A stretch of 64,000 bases of DNA from positions 6,276,501 to 6,340,500 of the forward strand of contig OX359189.1 of NCBI GenBank assembly GCA_947172415.1. Reading direction: 5' to 3'. The position numbers and the translations under genes were made by a program. Of the stretch, positions 1 through 11,300 are shown one piece after another. Below the pieces are notes generated by a model, which worked only from the letters and a program-made list of their open reading frames with translations, made no database searches and had not been told where the DNA came from. This DNA is from Chondrosia reniformis (lineage: Eukaryota > Porifera > Demospongiae > Chondrillida > Chondrillidae). Numbering within the stretch: the first letter of the stretch is position 1; each line of letters starts with the position of its first letter.

Positions 1-428
1 TAGCTCTTCAAGTGGGTTGGTCTACAGTCCATATCTGGATACTGATCATTGCATAAGCCAGACCTAAGGCATGCAGTAGTAGATATATACATACGTATGT
101 ATAACAGGACTGGGTTAGTGCCAGATAGCATGTCTGGCTTTAGGAGGAATCACCTCTGATGGAATTAAAACTAATCTTGAGATGGCCATTTAGGTAATTG
201 TACTTTAGTGGCAGAACATTGGTGGCGAATCTAGCTGTTCTATAAGTTTGATCTCCAGTAATAGTGTGAGCTGAAAAACAAGGCAAGTCTAGTAGTATCC
301 TCATGAAAAAATCTAGGTTTAATTCTTAGCTAATTTTATAGATTAAGCTAAGTCTCCTATAGGGAGTCAAGTTATATCATCTTGATGTATGTGAGGTATG
401 TTACTGCACTGCTGTGCATGTTGATTAC
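1..428. other. Left-edge stretch without an assignable exon
   Basis: This stretch should contain, or lead to, the last coding exon(s) of the arylsulfatase gene. A pyrimidine-rich 3' splice site on the minus strand ends at 271, but the frame dictated by the preceding exon meets a stop after about nine codons without a convincing family match. Nothing else was recognised. Confidence 0.4.
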
Positions 429-3400
429 CCTTGGGTAAAGAAGTGTGCCTTGTACTGTTTGTATCGCAGGGCCCAAACTCCATCTTTCATAGGTGGCTTG
501 TTTGAATAGTAGTAAAACACTTCCCTTTGGCTCTATATCATAATGAAAAGTATACAATGGGCAGTAAAGGGAATTCTAAGGCCATTTGTAAAGCACAAAG
601 TAACTTATTAAATATTACTTCATTATATATACGAATATATTTAGTGTAAAACTACTACATCGGAGTACAGACCAACTTCCTGATGATGACCATCCAAGGT
701 TACCTCACAACAGTTCTCTCATTACACTAGCTACCCGTGCATTTACTACAGAACTAATCTTATGAGCAGCACTCACTGAGCCATTATTAAACAGAATAGG
801 ACCCATGTCATATCCATCCAAAGTTACGTCTTTCTTCGGTTGAATGTCAACAATTTTTAGAATTGTTGGAAGAAGATCAAGTGTAGATGCCATCTGTAGA
901 AACGCATTATGTGTTGAACATACATACAAAATGTAGCATACAAAGTACAGATGCAAAATACTGTATGGCAAAGTGTGATAATAGTATGGCTTATAAAGGA
1001 TAGTTTTCCTTAGAAAACAGCTACATATGTAATAGAATAAGGATTTCTTCTAATTGTGTCAAACTTATCCTTTGAAAGGATCATCTTTCGACTTTTAGAG
1101 TGTCTAAAGACGCAGTTTTCTTGTCTACCTTGATTGTCAGATGTTTCGACCCCGAGGGTCTTCTTTCTTCAGTGAGTCATCAAGAGAGACAACAAAACTA
1201 TGTCTTTAGACACTCTAAAAGTGGAAAGATGCTCCTTTCATACGTATGTCTGCTTAAGTGAACAATGTTCAAAGGAATTAGAAATGATACCAAAGCATAC
1301 AGAGTATCCAGTATAATATAATACTGGACTGAAGCATATATACGTATGTATGATATACCATTACTGACCAAGAGAAACATGCATACCTCAGCAGTTTTTC
1401 CAGGTTTAATCATTTGAGGCCACCAGGCTATGCCTGGAACCCTTTGACCACCTTCATAGGTAGTTCCTTTGCCACATTTCAGTGTACCCGGATTACCTCC
1501 ATCAATACCCCAAACCAAAGCAGGACTACAAGTCGTCAACAACAATAATGTGTAAATTCAAATATGTTAGAAAGACACCTCAACAAACTACTATATTTGC
1601 TACCTGTGTAAATACTGGCTAACAACAATAAGTTAAAGGATCAAGGGTCAATAATCAAACCAGATATGCTGGGCAGTTTAGGGCTTACTATGCTAGTTTA
1701 CTATATAGACATAAAAGATACATTATAATCAAATAAAACAAGAGAAATAGCAGAAACATTTATGCTCTCTCTCATGTGCACCCTCACTCTCACGTGCGCC
1801 CTCTCTCTCACGTGCACCCTTACTCTCACGTGCGCCCTCACTCTCACGTGCGCCCTCACTCTCACGTGCGCCCTCACTCTCACGTGCGCCCTCACTCTCA
1901 CGTGCGCCCTCACTCTCACGTGCGCCCTCACTCTCACGTGCGCCCTCACTCTCACCGTGCGCCCTCACTCTCACGTGCGCCCTCACTCTCACGTGCACCC
2001 TCACTTTCACGTGCACCCTCACTCTCACGTGCACCTGCATTCTCACATGCACCCACACTCTCACGTTCACCCTCACTCTCACATGTACTAGGCAATATGT
2101 AGAGTAATATGATCACATGATGTTCTTTTACACTGCCAGTAGAATCACAGTGATATGTGGCAACCTATTGTATTCCTTCAAATTATACTGCCTATACCAT
2201 TGCTCCATTCACTTACCCATTATCAGAGCTAAAAAATATAAATGTATTCTTGTCCACTCCAGCTTCTTGTAGAGCAGTCATAATCTGGCCTACGTTCCAG
2301 TCCAGCTCATTCTAAACAAGAAAATTATGTTGCAATAGTAAGTTTTGGAGTCATAGATAGAATTGAAACTCTGCTGATTATGTGAAATGGTAGAATTGAC
2401 ATAATAGTTCACACAGCAAACATTGTATACACTTTTGAGAATATATGATATGTAGAAATCATCTCACCAGTGCATCACCAAAGGGTCCCCTACTGCTTGA
2501 ATTAGTAAATTCTTTACCAGCAAACTGTGGCTTGTGAGTGTGTTGAAATGCCACATACAAAAAGAATGGATTACCTAAATAAAGAGTGTGCATATATCAA
2601 TAATAAGAATATAAATATGCTTAGATGTAGGTACGTAATATATGTATTAAGTCAAAAAGTAAGAGTTATTGAGCGATAGCACAGCCACTGGCACCACCTC
2701 TGACTCCTTCCTCAGTGGTGTACCAGCATGACACTCGTGCCTTAGCAAGTGGCAACCTTCACCTACCTTGACCATCAACAAACTTTGGTAAAAAGGCTTT
2801 TGTGTATCAAGGAACTCAGCTATGGAACTCCCTATCAGAAGAGCTGAAGCAAATCAAATCCCTATCTTCATTTACGTACCTCCGGTGTATGCTCTCACTT
2901 CTATTCTGTATAATACCTCTATAAACAATCAATTGTATCTTTTTTATGACAGTTTAAAACTTTTAACTTAATTAATTTGACTTTTCTTTGTGTGTTCCTT
3001 TTAGTATTTGCTTTCACTGGGTGCCTTAATAGTAGTCCATTGGCCATTGGGCTATTGGCCATCCCCAGTTTAAATAAGATATCCATCCCCGTCCCGTCCC
3101 CGTCCCCATCCCCATCCCCATACTGGAGTTCATAAATAATCAATATCCAAGATGTTTCAATTCGTAGATATTGATTGTTTGTTAACTCTAGTGGCTGTGC
3201 TATTGCTAAATAACTCTTAGTACCTCTAAGTACCTATACACAGCAATGAACCTTGATCAAATCATATATTAAGTCATTGATAATTATTTGAGCATCAGCA
3301 ACTATAGAGCAGGTTTAAACATTTCATCCTTAGGTGCTCATCAGCAATATGAGAGAGTAGAACTGAGGGTCAAAACATGCTGAAACTCAAAATAATTATC

Positions 3401-6400
3401 AACCATAATGATCCCAGCAAGTACCCCTTATTGTTACTTACAGTATATTTAAGTATCCCAATTTATTGACACTCAGCAACAATTGTATTTAAAACAAATT
3501 GAACGTTTCAACCCGGAGGTCTTCATCAGCATAAGTATATATACAGTATATCTAAGCGTGTACATGCATATACCTTCTTACCAGCCTTTTTCTTAATAAA
3601 CATGGTAGCAGCATCAACATACGTTTGATGAATTGTCAATAAATCAGCAGGTTGCTGAATAATTGTAGAATTTTCAAATATCGGACAGTGAACCATGGAT
3701 GTGGCTAGGAGAACCAGACCAAATAGTAACAATAAAATACTGAATTACTGGACATTACAAAACAAAGTGGAGACAAGCAAATGTACTAGCTCTGTCATCA
3801 TTAGCTAGCTTATGAGTATTACTAGACAAATAAAAGCCATGCAAAGTATATAATTGTATACATAGAATAGATTAAGAGATAATTCTTAAAAAATGTAGAG
3901 CTTTGTTTGAAGTTTCGTTAACTTTTAGTTTATTCTATTGGGTCAATGAACTGTACTTGTTTTTCTTACACATTTTCCACCAATATTTTGTTTCATCAGA
4001 ATATAATTGTTATTGGTATCATCAAAATAAATTCCAGGCATTAATTCTATATATAAATACGTACATTGTGCATCAAATTTGATTCTTAATTAGTTTAACA
4101 GGTACAGTTATCTATATTTTTCTTTTTTTCATTCTCACTCAACACGGTTAAAAGGAGTGTAGCTGCTACACCCTGGCAAGACACTATATTTTGATTACAG
4201 CCTTTTAAAGCTCCGATTTTAACAGTGTACGTATGTCTGATGTGCAAAGATAAAATTTCACAAACATATGCATGTAAGTGTTGCTATACCTCCATGTTGT
4301 GCACATGGTCCATTTGGATAAAAACAGGGTATGTCATTACAGGGACATTCATCATGAGAGTACGGGATACCCTGGAGATAAGATTACAACCATCTCATTA
4401 GAACTGTAATAAAAGTACAATAATTCACTCTAGGACATTTCACAGATTATGTGTCTACAGTACTTTTTGGGTCTAGACAGGACATTGCAATTGGTAATCG
4501 TAAAAGGTTATCGCTGCATGCATAGTGACGTCAATCTAGTAGGAAAGTTTGTTTAAATCGTAGTCGCAAGTTACTGTTTGCAACGTCCAGTCTGGACAAC
4601 CGACCAAAAAGTACTGTACATAATATCAGATATGAATAGCAGGTATTGGGTAACATGCCAGTTTAGTCTCTTTCACACTTTCTTACCAAATAGTAGTCAA
4701 AACCATGGTATATGGGGAGATATTCATTCTTCTCTCCAACTCCCAAGTGCCACTTTCCAACCATACCAGTATCATAACCAGCCGTCTTCAAATACTCAGC
4801 AATTGTAGTCTCATTATGAGGGAGACCTATGACATGTTAAGAATTGAACATTTTACTGTTTAACACATTGTGTGATAAGCTCAGCTGGAATTGACTAAAC
4901 ATAGTATTACTCATACATATTTCAAATATGTAAGTTAAAGTCCCAATCCAAATTTTAGAATGAGTTTGTAGTAAACTCGATCAATCCTAAAGAAAAACAG
5001 TCACAATGTATGTCCCTTTAATCTGCCAATACACTCTCCTCTCTTTGCAACACTCACCTCCAATGCTGTCAGGCTCAAATACTCCTGGATATATACCAGA
5101 TCTAGTTTGATAACGACCTGTCATCAGAGCAGCCCTGTGGTAAATGTACAATTACTGTAGTTACAGGAGTGTTCAGTGGTATACATTGGGACACACACTT
5201 GAATAGTGGAATAGCTATAAGGACTAATATACTGCAAAACAAATAATATGTACTAGTTATTACACGCTCTCAATGCCGTATTGCTTTTATTGCACGAGTC
5301 CCAAGGGCGAGTGCAGGAAATACGCAATACGGCATTGAGAGCGTGTAATAAGTGGCTTATTGCTAAATTAATCGCTTATACATTACTGTACTTGACCTTT
5401 GCAAGTGCTGATTGATATGTAATTAGTGTGTTTGTGTTGCTAGCCATATTATGGAAGATGCGTGGGGGCTTTTTCCGCTTTAAAGCCATATAAGGAGGTG
5501 TTAGGGGCGCTTACGGGTTACTGCAGTGCTGGTAACCCGTTTACCTGCACACCTTTCCCTTTGATGTATGACGTCATCATGCAATAATAGTGGTTATCCA
5601 TTTAATATGTAATGTTAACACTTTAGATTAAAATGTTAATATTGCAATACTAATTTGTATTGTTAAACTGTTAATATAATAATTATACATTACAAATAAT
5701 AAGAGCTGTAGCATTATTTGATTGGATATAACTGTTTTTCCTTTTAAAAATTAAAAGCATTAACTTATTCAGAGTTTACTATATTCAGTGATTATAACTT
5801 TTGGACCATTTATACGTAATTGAAGCATTAGAGAATGCGTGGGCAGGGAACCGTAACACAATGGATGATAGGGTATCATTCCTATAACATCCATACATAA
5901 TAAGAGATGGGTTAGTATTAGTCGTATATAATACTGCATGTACCTTGAAGGGCTGCAAACTGGAGCTGATGAATAGAAGTTTGTAAACCTAAGACCTTCC
6001 TTAGCCAACTTATCGATGTTTGGAGTGGTAGAGGTCGGATGACCATAGCATGACAGATCACCAAATCCAAGCTACACAATATTTAAGTGAATTGCTTAAT
6101 TTAATCCATTTACATTGTTTACACCACCAGCCTGAGAAGGATCATTACTAAACTGCTGTGCACGACATACAAATATCAATATAATGTATAATGAAATAAC
6201 ACTAGCCCAATTACAAGTAATACAAGAAGTATGCCGAAGTGTACCTCCGGTATAAGGCAAATTACATAACGGTACCCGGTACGGGGTTCCGTCGGCTCCA
6301 TCGACTACGGGAATAGCAGTTACTCGATAATTAAAGTAGAGTAGGCTTTGGACCATTGGCAAGGAGCACATATCAGAGGCAGTTCAAGAGAAAAACCATT

Positions 6401-6635
6401 GTACAACATTGATCCAATGAATGAACTGCGCATGCGTCGTACTAGCTCCAATATAATACATTTACCACGGAGTGGAGACTGATTTTATTTATATTTTCGT
6501 AGTACACTATAGCTTATACTCACTTACATCATCAGCAAAAAATATCACAAAATTCGGCTTAATCCCTAATACTGATGGAAGACTAAAAGCAAAGAGAAAA
6601 AAGAAAACAATTGAGCAATGCCAGAAGACAGCCAT
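429..6635 (-). CDS. ARSA: Arylsulfatase A-like lysosomal/secreted sulfatase (multi-exon, 3' end outside or unresolved)
   Basis: Hydrolyses sulfate esters, probably of sulfated lipids or glycans in the lysosome or outside the cell (family knowledge). Coding exons by GT/AG sites and phase: 6528-6635, 5944-6071, 5058-5134, 4687-4826, 4290-4371, 3582-3704, 2468-2574, 2217-2311, 1387-1525, 777-893, 429-532; all join in frame. The ATG at 6635 opens a signal peptide (hydrophobic [10 protein letters not shown]), followed directly by [11 protein letters not shown], the metal-binding start of sulfatases. CSPSR, completed across the exon 2/3 junction, is the formylglycine site; GKWHLG, SSDNG and [10 protein letters not shown] follow. 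FYYYSNKPP and YKAHFFTQG in the last exon match the arylsulfatase A C-terminal region, so ARSA fits better than other sulfatases. The terminal exon(s) were not identified; a weak 3' splice site lies near 271. Introns hold several repeats listed separately. Confidence 0.9.
1074..1239. repeat. Long inverted repeat with hammerhead-like core in its loop
   Basis: Arms 1074-1112 and 1201-1239 are near-perfect reverse complements (about 39 bases, a few mismatches). A second nested stem continues inward on each side (TTGTC and CTTGAT blocks facing ATCAAG and GACAA). On the minus strand the loop holds CACTGAAGAAAG, then GACC, a short loop, GGTC and GAAAC. It lies in an intron of the sulfatase gene. It is probably a foldback mobile element. 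Confidence 0.7.
1763..2088. repeat. 18-bp minisatellite carrying CACGTG E-boxes
   Basis: About 17 tandem copies of an 18-base unit, best read as CGCCCTCACTCTCACGTG, with decay at both edges. About 13 copies keep an intact CACGTG palindrome; one near 1955 is broken by an inserted C. It sits in the intron between sulfatase exons 2217-2311 and 1387-1525. Long open frames across it on both strands are by-products of a period divisible by three. Confidence 0.95.
2690..2915 (+). pseudogene. Remnant of a non-LTR retrotransposon C-terminus
   Basis: The plus strand near 2788-2880 encodes [20 protein letters not shown] followed by KQIKSLSSF. This resembles the conserved tail after the reverse transcriptase of CR1/RTE-type elements (an aromatic then LWNSLP, then SF). 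No full frame or start remains, and the block lies in a sulfatase intron. The family assignment comes from motif memory only. Confidence 0.6.
3086..3119. repeat. CCCCAT/CCCCGT simple repeat
   Basis: A short pyrimidine-rich run of six-base units (CCCCGT drifting to CCCCAT) in a sulfatase intron, just downstream of the retrotransposon remnant. Confidence 0.8.
3280..3350 (-). repeat. Dispersed hammerhead-like short element, divergent copy
   Basis: Minus-strand order is ATTGCTGATGAGCACC, a short loop, GGATGAAATG, a spacer, then GTTGCTGATGCTCAA. It shares both conserved ends with the copies at 3464, 18363 and 44038. The helix II pairing is weakened here. Confidence 0.55.
3464..3535 (-). repeat. 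Dispersed hammerhead-like short element
   Basis: On the minus strand it reads CTGATGA, GACC, a TCCG loop, GGTT, GAAACGTTC, a spacer of about 20 bases, then TGTTGCTGAGTGTCAATAAA. The CTGATGA...GAAAC pair with a short stem between is the conserved core arrangement of hammerhead ribozymes. It is intronic in the sulfatase gene and only about 110 bp from another copy. Confidence 0.6.
5257..5351. mobile_element. Foldback element with 28-bp perfect arms
   Basis: Arms 5257-5284 and 5324-5351 are exact reverse complements (start TTATTACACGCTCTC) around a 39-base loop. The sequence continues into another hairpin (5513-5521 with 5532-5540, ACGGGTTAC/GTAACCCGT, plus an AGGTGT/ACACCT pair outside it). 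The block 5257-5555 looks like one MITE-like or foldback insertion in a sulfatase intron. No coding capacity. Confidence 0.75.
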
Positions 6636-6795
6636 TTTCTCCAAGCGCGTGTGTAAGTCACATGCAATTATTGTTTACAATAGGCAATGTGATTGTATGG
6701 CATCATGAAGTACAGATTAAGTACTGTATACATTATGTTGAAATAAGTGTAGATATATTCCAAAGTTCGGAACATGCATGCAAACAGGTTGCATG

Positions 6796-7812
6796 TTAGA
6801 GGTTGCTTGATGGATCTTTTAAAAGATTTTCATTTACTACCAAACGTACAACCTCTAAGGCGCATCCCCAGGAGTAGGCAATTCCATTAGAAGAATGACC
6901 ATAATTGTGAATAATACACTTGTCTCTCTTTATCCTTATTAATTCTAATCTAATGGTATCTCTCCCTGGCCTGAGACCAACCCATTCATCCAGCACAGGA
7001 GCATCCTTTAGAGACGGCAAGACAGACTCTGCTCTTGCTGATATCCTTTCCCTTTGTTCTGGGTCCACTTCATAATCTTCCTTTCCTTTAATGGATACAC
7101 CACCAATATAAGTATCATTTACGCGAGGAAAAATATCTATTCCAGGACTTTCATTTGAATCAGTAAATATGGGACAGTTGATTTGCAGAAACTGCTTTAT
7201 CCATGGTGCCCTTCTTGACTGTGCTTGTCCCCACAAGGCATGCATTCTAGGATCTGGTACAAGCTCTCCTGATCCCAATCCAGTGCAATTGATGACTATA
7301 TTGCAGCTGTGTAGCAACGTATCTATATCATGGATTTTGGCTTTAGTAATACGACCTCCAGCTGACAGAAACTTCTTCATAAGAAATGGAAGATACAAAC
7401 GGCTGTCTACAATGTATAGACCACAGTATGAGCGGACAACTTCTGGTAATTTCATAAGGGTCTTTTCTTCTTCAGAAACCAATCTAAAACCTATGCTTGA
7501 ATCAATCTCTTCTCTGTCACAGTAACCGAAGCAAAATGTAACACCCGCTTCGGCAGCTTCCTCAGAGTTCCATAGTTTCTTGAAATGTTGCAGTGAATCT
7601 AGATACCATTTCCTTAACTGCAAGGCGTTCTCTCCCGGTTTTGCGTTGCGTGGGACTATTGATCCCCCAGCTCTATCACTCGTAGTGTCCGGGGTTATGT
7701 GTTCAGTAATGACAGAGACGTCCAGGTAAGGCAGTCTTTCTACTATACACACAGCAGTTGAAAGACCTGTAATCCCACCTCCTATTACTACTACCTTTAA
7801 ATCAGTCGTCAT
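6796..7812 (-). CDS. DDO: D-aspartate / D-amino-acid oxidase, intronless, peroxisomal
   Basis: FAD enzyme that oxidatively deaminates D-amino acids to 2-oxo acids, ammonia and hydrogen peroxide, normally in peroxisomes. 338 residues, close to the usual 340-350. The N-terminal dinucleotide fold is VVVIGGGITGLSTA (residues 7-20). GLRPGRDTIRLE near residue 280 carries the Arg that binds the substrate carboxylate, and HNYGHSSNGIAYSWGCALE is the C-terminal FAD signature. The last three residues, SNL, form a PTS1-type peroxisomal signal. The SNL end leans towards D-aspartate oxidase, but the acidic versus neutral choice cannot be settled by eye. The ATG at 7812 is followed at once by the FAD fold. 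The single-exon structure among intron-rich neighbours could reflect a retrocopy. A CACGTGACGT element lies about 40 bp upstream of the start. Confidence 0.92.
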   Translation of the reverse strand: MTTDLKVVVIGGGITGLSTAVCIVERLPYLDVSVITEHITPDTTSDRAGGSIVPRNAKPGENALQLRKWYLDSLQHFKKLWNSEEAAEAGVTFCFGYCDREEIDSSIGFRLVSEEEKTLMKLPEVVRSYCGLYIVDSRLYLPFLMKKFLSAGGRITKAKIHDIDTLLHSCNIVINCTGLGSGELVPDPRMHALWGQAQSRRAPWIKQFLQINCPIFTDSNESPGIDIFPRVNDTYIGGVSIKGKEDYEVDPEQRERISARAESVLPSLKDAPVLDEWVGLRPGRDTIRLELIRIKRDKCIIHNYGHSSNGIAYSWGCALEVVRLVVNENLLKDPSSNL

Positions 7813-8324
7813 TCTAATCTGATGTTGGACGGCTCAGGAACCCCATTCACGTGACGTTTCTATTAGGCGTACCGTAATGGTTGAAATTATATAAAGCGCC
7901 TCAGAAATTTTTTTTTATTCACCACAGGAAAGGGAATGATGCGCACAAATATGGAAGTGGTGTGTATGGTAAATATGAAAGTGGTGTGTATGGTAAATAT
8001 GAGGGTTATCCGTGTCACATGATCCCTACTTCAGCTATACCAGATCAGTTTTGCCAGATCAGTTTTGCTACCTCACTTTTAGAAATATAATTATTTTATT
8101 CTTATACGTATTTGCCAATCTCGGCATTGCCGATATTTAGGTGTAGATTATTGCGGTACGACTAGATACGTACTATTATTAATAGAGCAGATATTGGCAC
8201 AAGCTCTGACATCTCTACTCTGCACCACATCAAGACATGATTTTTTAATTATATATACTTCTGCAAGGTCCAACTGCAGGCATATGGAGGCACCTATAAA
8301 GGGGAGAGTGGAATTGATCATGCA
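7813..8324. promoter_or_regulatory. Divergent intergenic region between the oxidase and the tandem array
   Basis: About 500 bp between the minus-strand oxidase start and the plus-strand array head. It contains CACGTGACGT near 7849 (E-box overlapping a CRE-like TGACG), a two-copy 24-bp direct repeat at 7955-8003 (GGTGTGTATGGTAAATAT core), and TATAAA at 8295-8300, about 46 bp before the first ATG of the array. A bidirectional promoter is inferred. Confidence 0.5.
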
Positions 8325-11300
8325 CTACTTGAAAAGCAAAAAGAAATGAGGGCCGAATGGATCTACGCAGGTAAGTAATTGTTGGTGTCTATTTCTTCTG
8401 CATAAAGAGAAGCCGAAAACATAATGGGTTAGGGCAATGAGATCATCTCACATAATCTTCTCTTTTCTTCATTTGGTCTTATTATTACTACATGAAAAGT
8501 AAAAACAAATGAATGCCGAATGGATCTACGCAAGTTAGTAATTGTTGGTATCTATTTCTTCTTCTTCATAAAGAAAAGCGGAAACATAATGGATTAGGGC
8601 AATTGGATTATCCCGATCACATATTCTTCTCTTTTCTTCAGTTGGTCTTATAACTACATGAAAAGAAAAAAGAAATGAATGCCGAATGGATCTACACAGG
8701 TAAGTAATTGTTGGTATCTATTTCTTCTTCTACATAAAGAGAAGCCGAAAACATAATGGATTAGGGCAATGAGATCATCTCACATAATCTTCTCTTTTCT
8801 TCAGTTGGTCTTATTACTACATGAAAAGCAAAAAGAAATGAATGACGAATGGATCTACGCAGGTAAGTAATTGTTGGTGTCTATTTCTTCTTCTTCATAA
8901 AGAAAAGCGGAAACATAATGGATTAGGGCAATTGGATTATCCCGATCACATAGTCTTCTCTTTTCTTCAGTTGGTCTTATAACTACATGAAAAGAAAAAA
9001 GAAATGAATACCGAATAGATCTACGCAGGTAAGTAATTGTTGGTGTCTATTTCTTCTTCTTCATAAAGAAAAGCAGAAACATAATGGATTAGGGCAATTG
9101 GATTATCCCGATCACATAGTCTTCTCTTTTCTTCAGTTGGTCTTATAACTACATGAAAAGCAAAAAGAAATGAATGCCGAATGGATCTACGCAGGTAAGT
9201 AATTGTTGGTATCTATTTCTTCTTCTGCATAAAGAGAAGCCGAAAACATAATGGATTAGGGCAATGAGATCATCTCACATAATCTTCTCTTTTCTTCAGT
9301 TGGTCTTATTACTACATGAAAAGCAAAAAGAAATGAATGACGAATGGATCTACGCAGGTAAGTAATTGTTGGTGTCTATTTCTTCTTCATAAAGAAAAGC
9401 GGAAACATAATGGATTAGGGCAATTGGATTATCCCGATCACATAGTCTTCTCTTTTCTTCAGTTGGTCTTATAACTACATGAAAAGCAAAAAGAAATGAT
9501 GGATCTATGTAGATAAATAATTGTTGGTATCTATTTCTTCTTCTGCATAAAGAGAAGCCGAAAACATAATGGATTAGGGCAATGAGATCATCTCACATAA
9601 TCTTCTCTTTTCTTCAGTTGGTCTTATTACTACATGAAAAGCAAAAAGAAATGAATGACGAATGGATCTACACAGGTAAGTAATTGTTGGTGTCTATTTC
9701 TTCTTCTGCATAAAGAGAAGCCGAAAACATAATGGGTTAGGGCAATTGGAACATCTCACATAATCTTCTCTTTTCTTCAGTTGGTCTTATTACTACATGA
9801 AAAGCAAAAAGAAATGAATACCGAATAGATCTACGCAGGTAAGTAATTGTTGGTATCTATTTCTTCTTCTGCATAAAGAGAAGCCGAAAACATAATGGAT
9901 TAGGGCAATGAGATCATCTCGCATAATCTTCTCTTTTCTTCAGTTGGTCTTATTACTACATGAAAAGCAAAAAGAAATGAATGACGAATGGATCTACACA
10001 GGTAAGTAATTGTTGGTGTCTATTTCTTCTTCTGCATAAAGAGAAGCCGAAAACATAATGGGTTAGGGCAATTGGAACATCTCACATAATCTTCTCTTTT
10101 CTTCAGTTGGTCTTATAACTACATGAAAAGCAAAAAGAAATGAATGCCGAATGGATCTACGCAGATAAGTAATTGTTGGTATCTATTTCTTCTTCTGCAT
10201 AAAGAGAAGCCGAAAACATAATGGATTAGGGCAATGAGATCATCTCGCATAATCTTCTCTTTTCTTCAGTTGGTCTTATTACTACATGAAAAGCAAAAAG
10301 AAATGAATGACGAATGGATCTACACAGGTAAGTAATTGTTGGTGTCTATTTCTTCTTCTGCATAAAGAGAAGCCGAAAACATAATGGGTTAGGGCAATTG
10401 GAACATCTCACATAATCTTCTCTTTTCTTCAGTTGGTCTTATTACTACATGAAAAGCAAAAAGAAATGAATGACGAATGGATCTACACAGGTAAGTAATT
10501 GTTGGTGTCTATTTCTTCTTCTGCATAAAGAGAAGCCGAAAACATAATGGATTAGGGCAATGAGATCATCTCACATAATCTTCTCTTTTCTTCAGTTGGT
10601 ATTATTACTACTACATGAAAAGCAAAAAGAAATGAATACCGAATAGATCTACGCAGGTAAGTAATTGTTGGTATCTATTTCTTCTTCTTCATAAAGAAAA
10701 GCGGAAACATAATGGATTAGGGCAATGAGATCATCTCACATAATCTTCTCTTTTCTTCAGTTGGTCTTATTACTACATGAAAAGCAAAAAGAAATGAATA
10801 CCGAATGGATCTACGCAGGTAAGTAATTGTTGGTGTCTATTTCTTCTTCTTCATAAAGAGAAGCCGAAAACATAATGGATTAGAGCAATGAGATCATCTC
10901 ACATAATCTTCTCTTTTCTTCAGTTGGTCTTATTACTACATGAAAGCGGAATGGATCTACGCAGGTAAGTAATTGTTGGTATCTATTTCTTCTTCTGCAT
11001 AAAGAGAAGCCGAAAACATAATGGATTAGAGCAATTGGATCATCTCACATAATCTTCTCTTTTCTTCAGTTGGTCTTATAACTACATGAAAAGCAAAAAG
11101 AAATGAATGCCGAATGGATCTACGCAGGTAAGTAATTGTTGGTATCTATTTCTTCTTCTGCATTAAGAGAAGCCGAAAACATAATGGATTAGAGCAATGA
11201 GATCATCTCACATAATCTTCTCTTTTCTTCAGTTGGTCTTATTACTACATGAAAAGCAAAAAGAAATGAATGCCGAATGGATCTACTCAGGTAAGTAATT

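Noticed and set aside
705..971. Sulfatase ending at ...VMRELL stop
   Set aside because: A strong donor GTGAGT after FNNGS and a phase-0 exon at 429-532 with clear arylsulfatase A motifs show the frame past the donor is intronic.
1701..2102. Several overlapping long open frames on both strands
   Set aside because: They are translations of an 18-bp minisatellite, open in many frames because the period is divisible by three.
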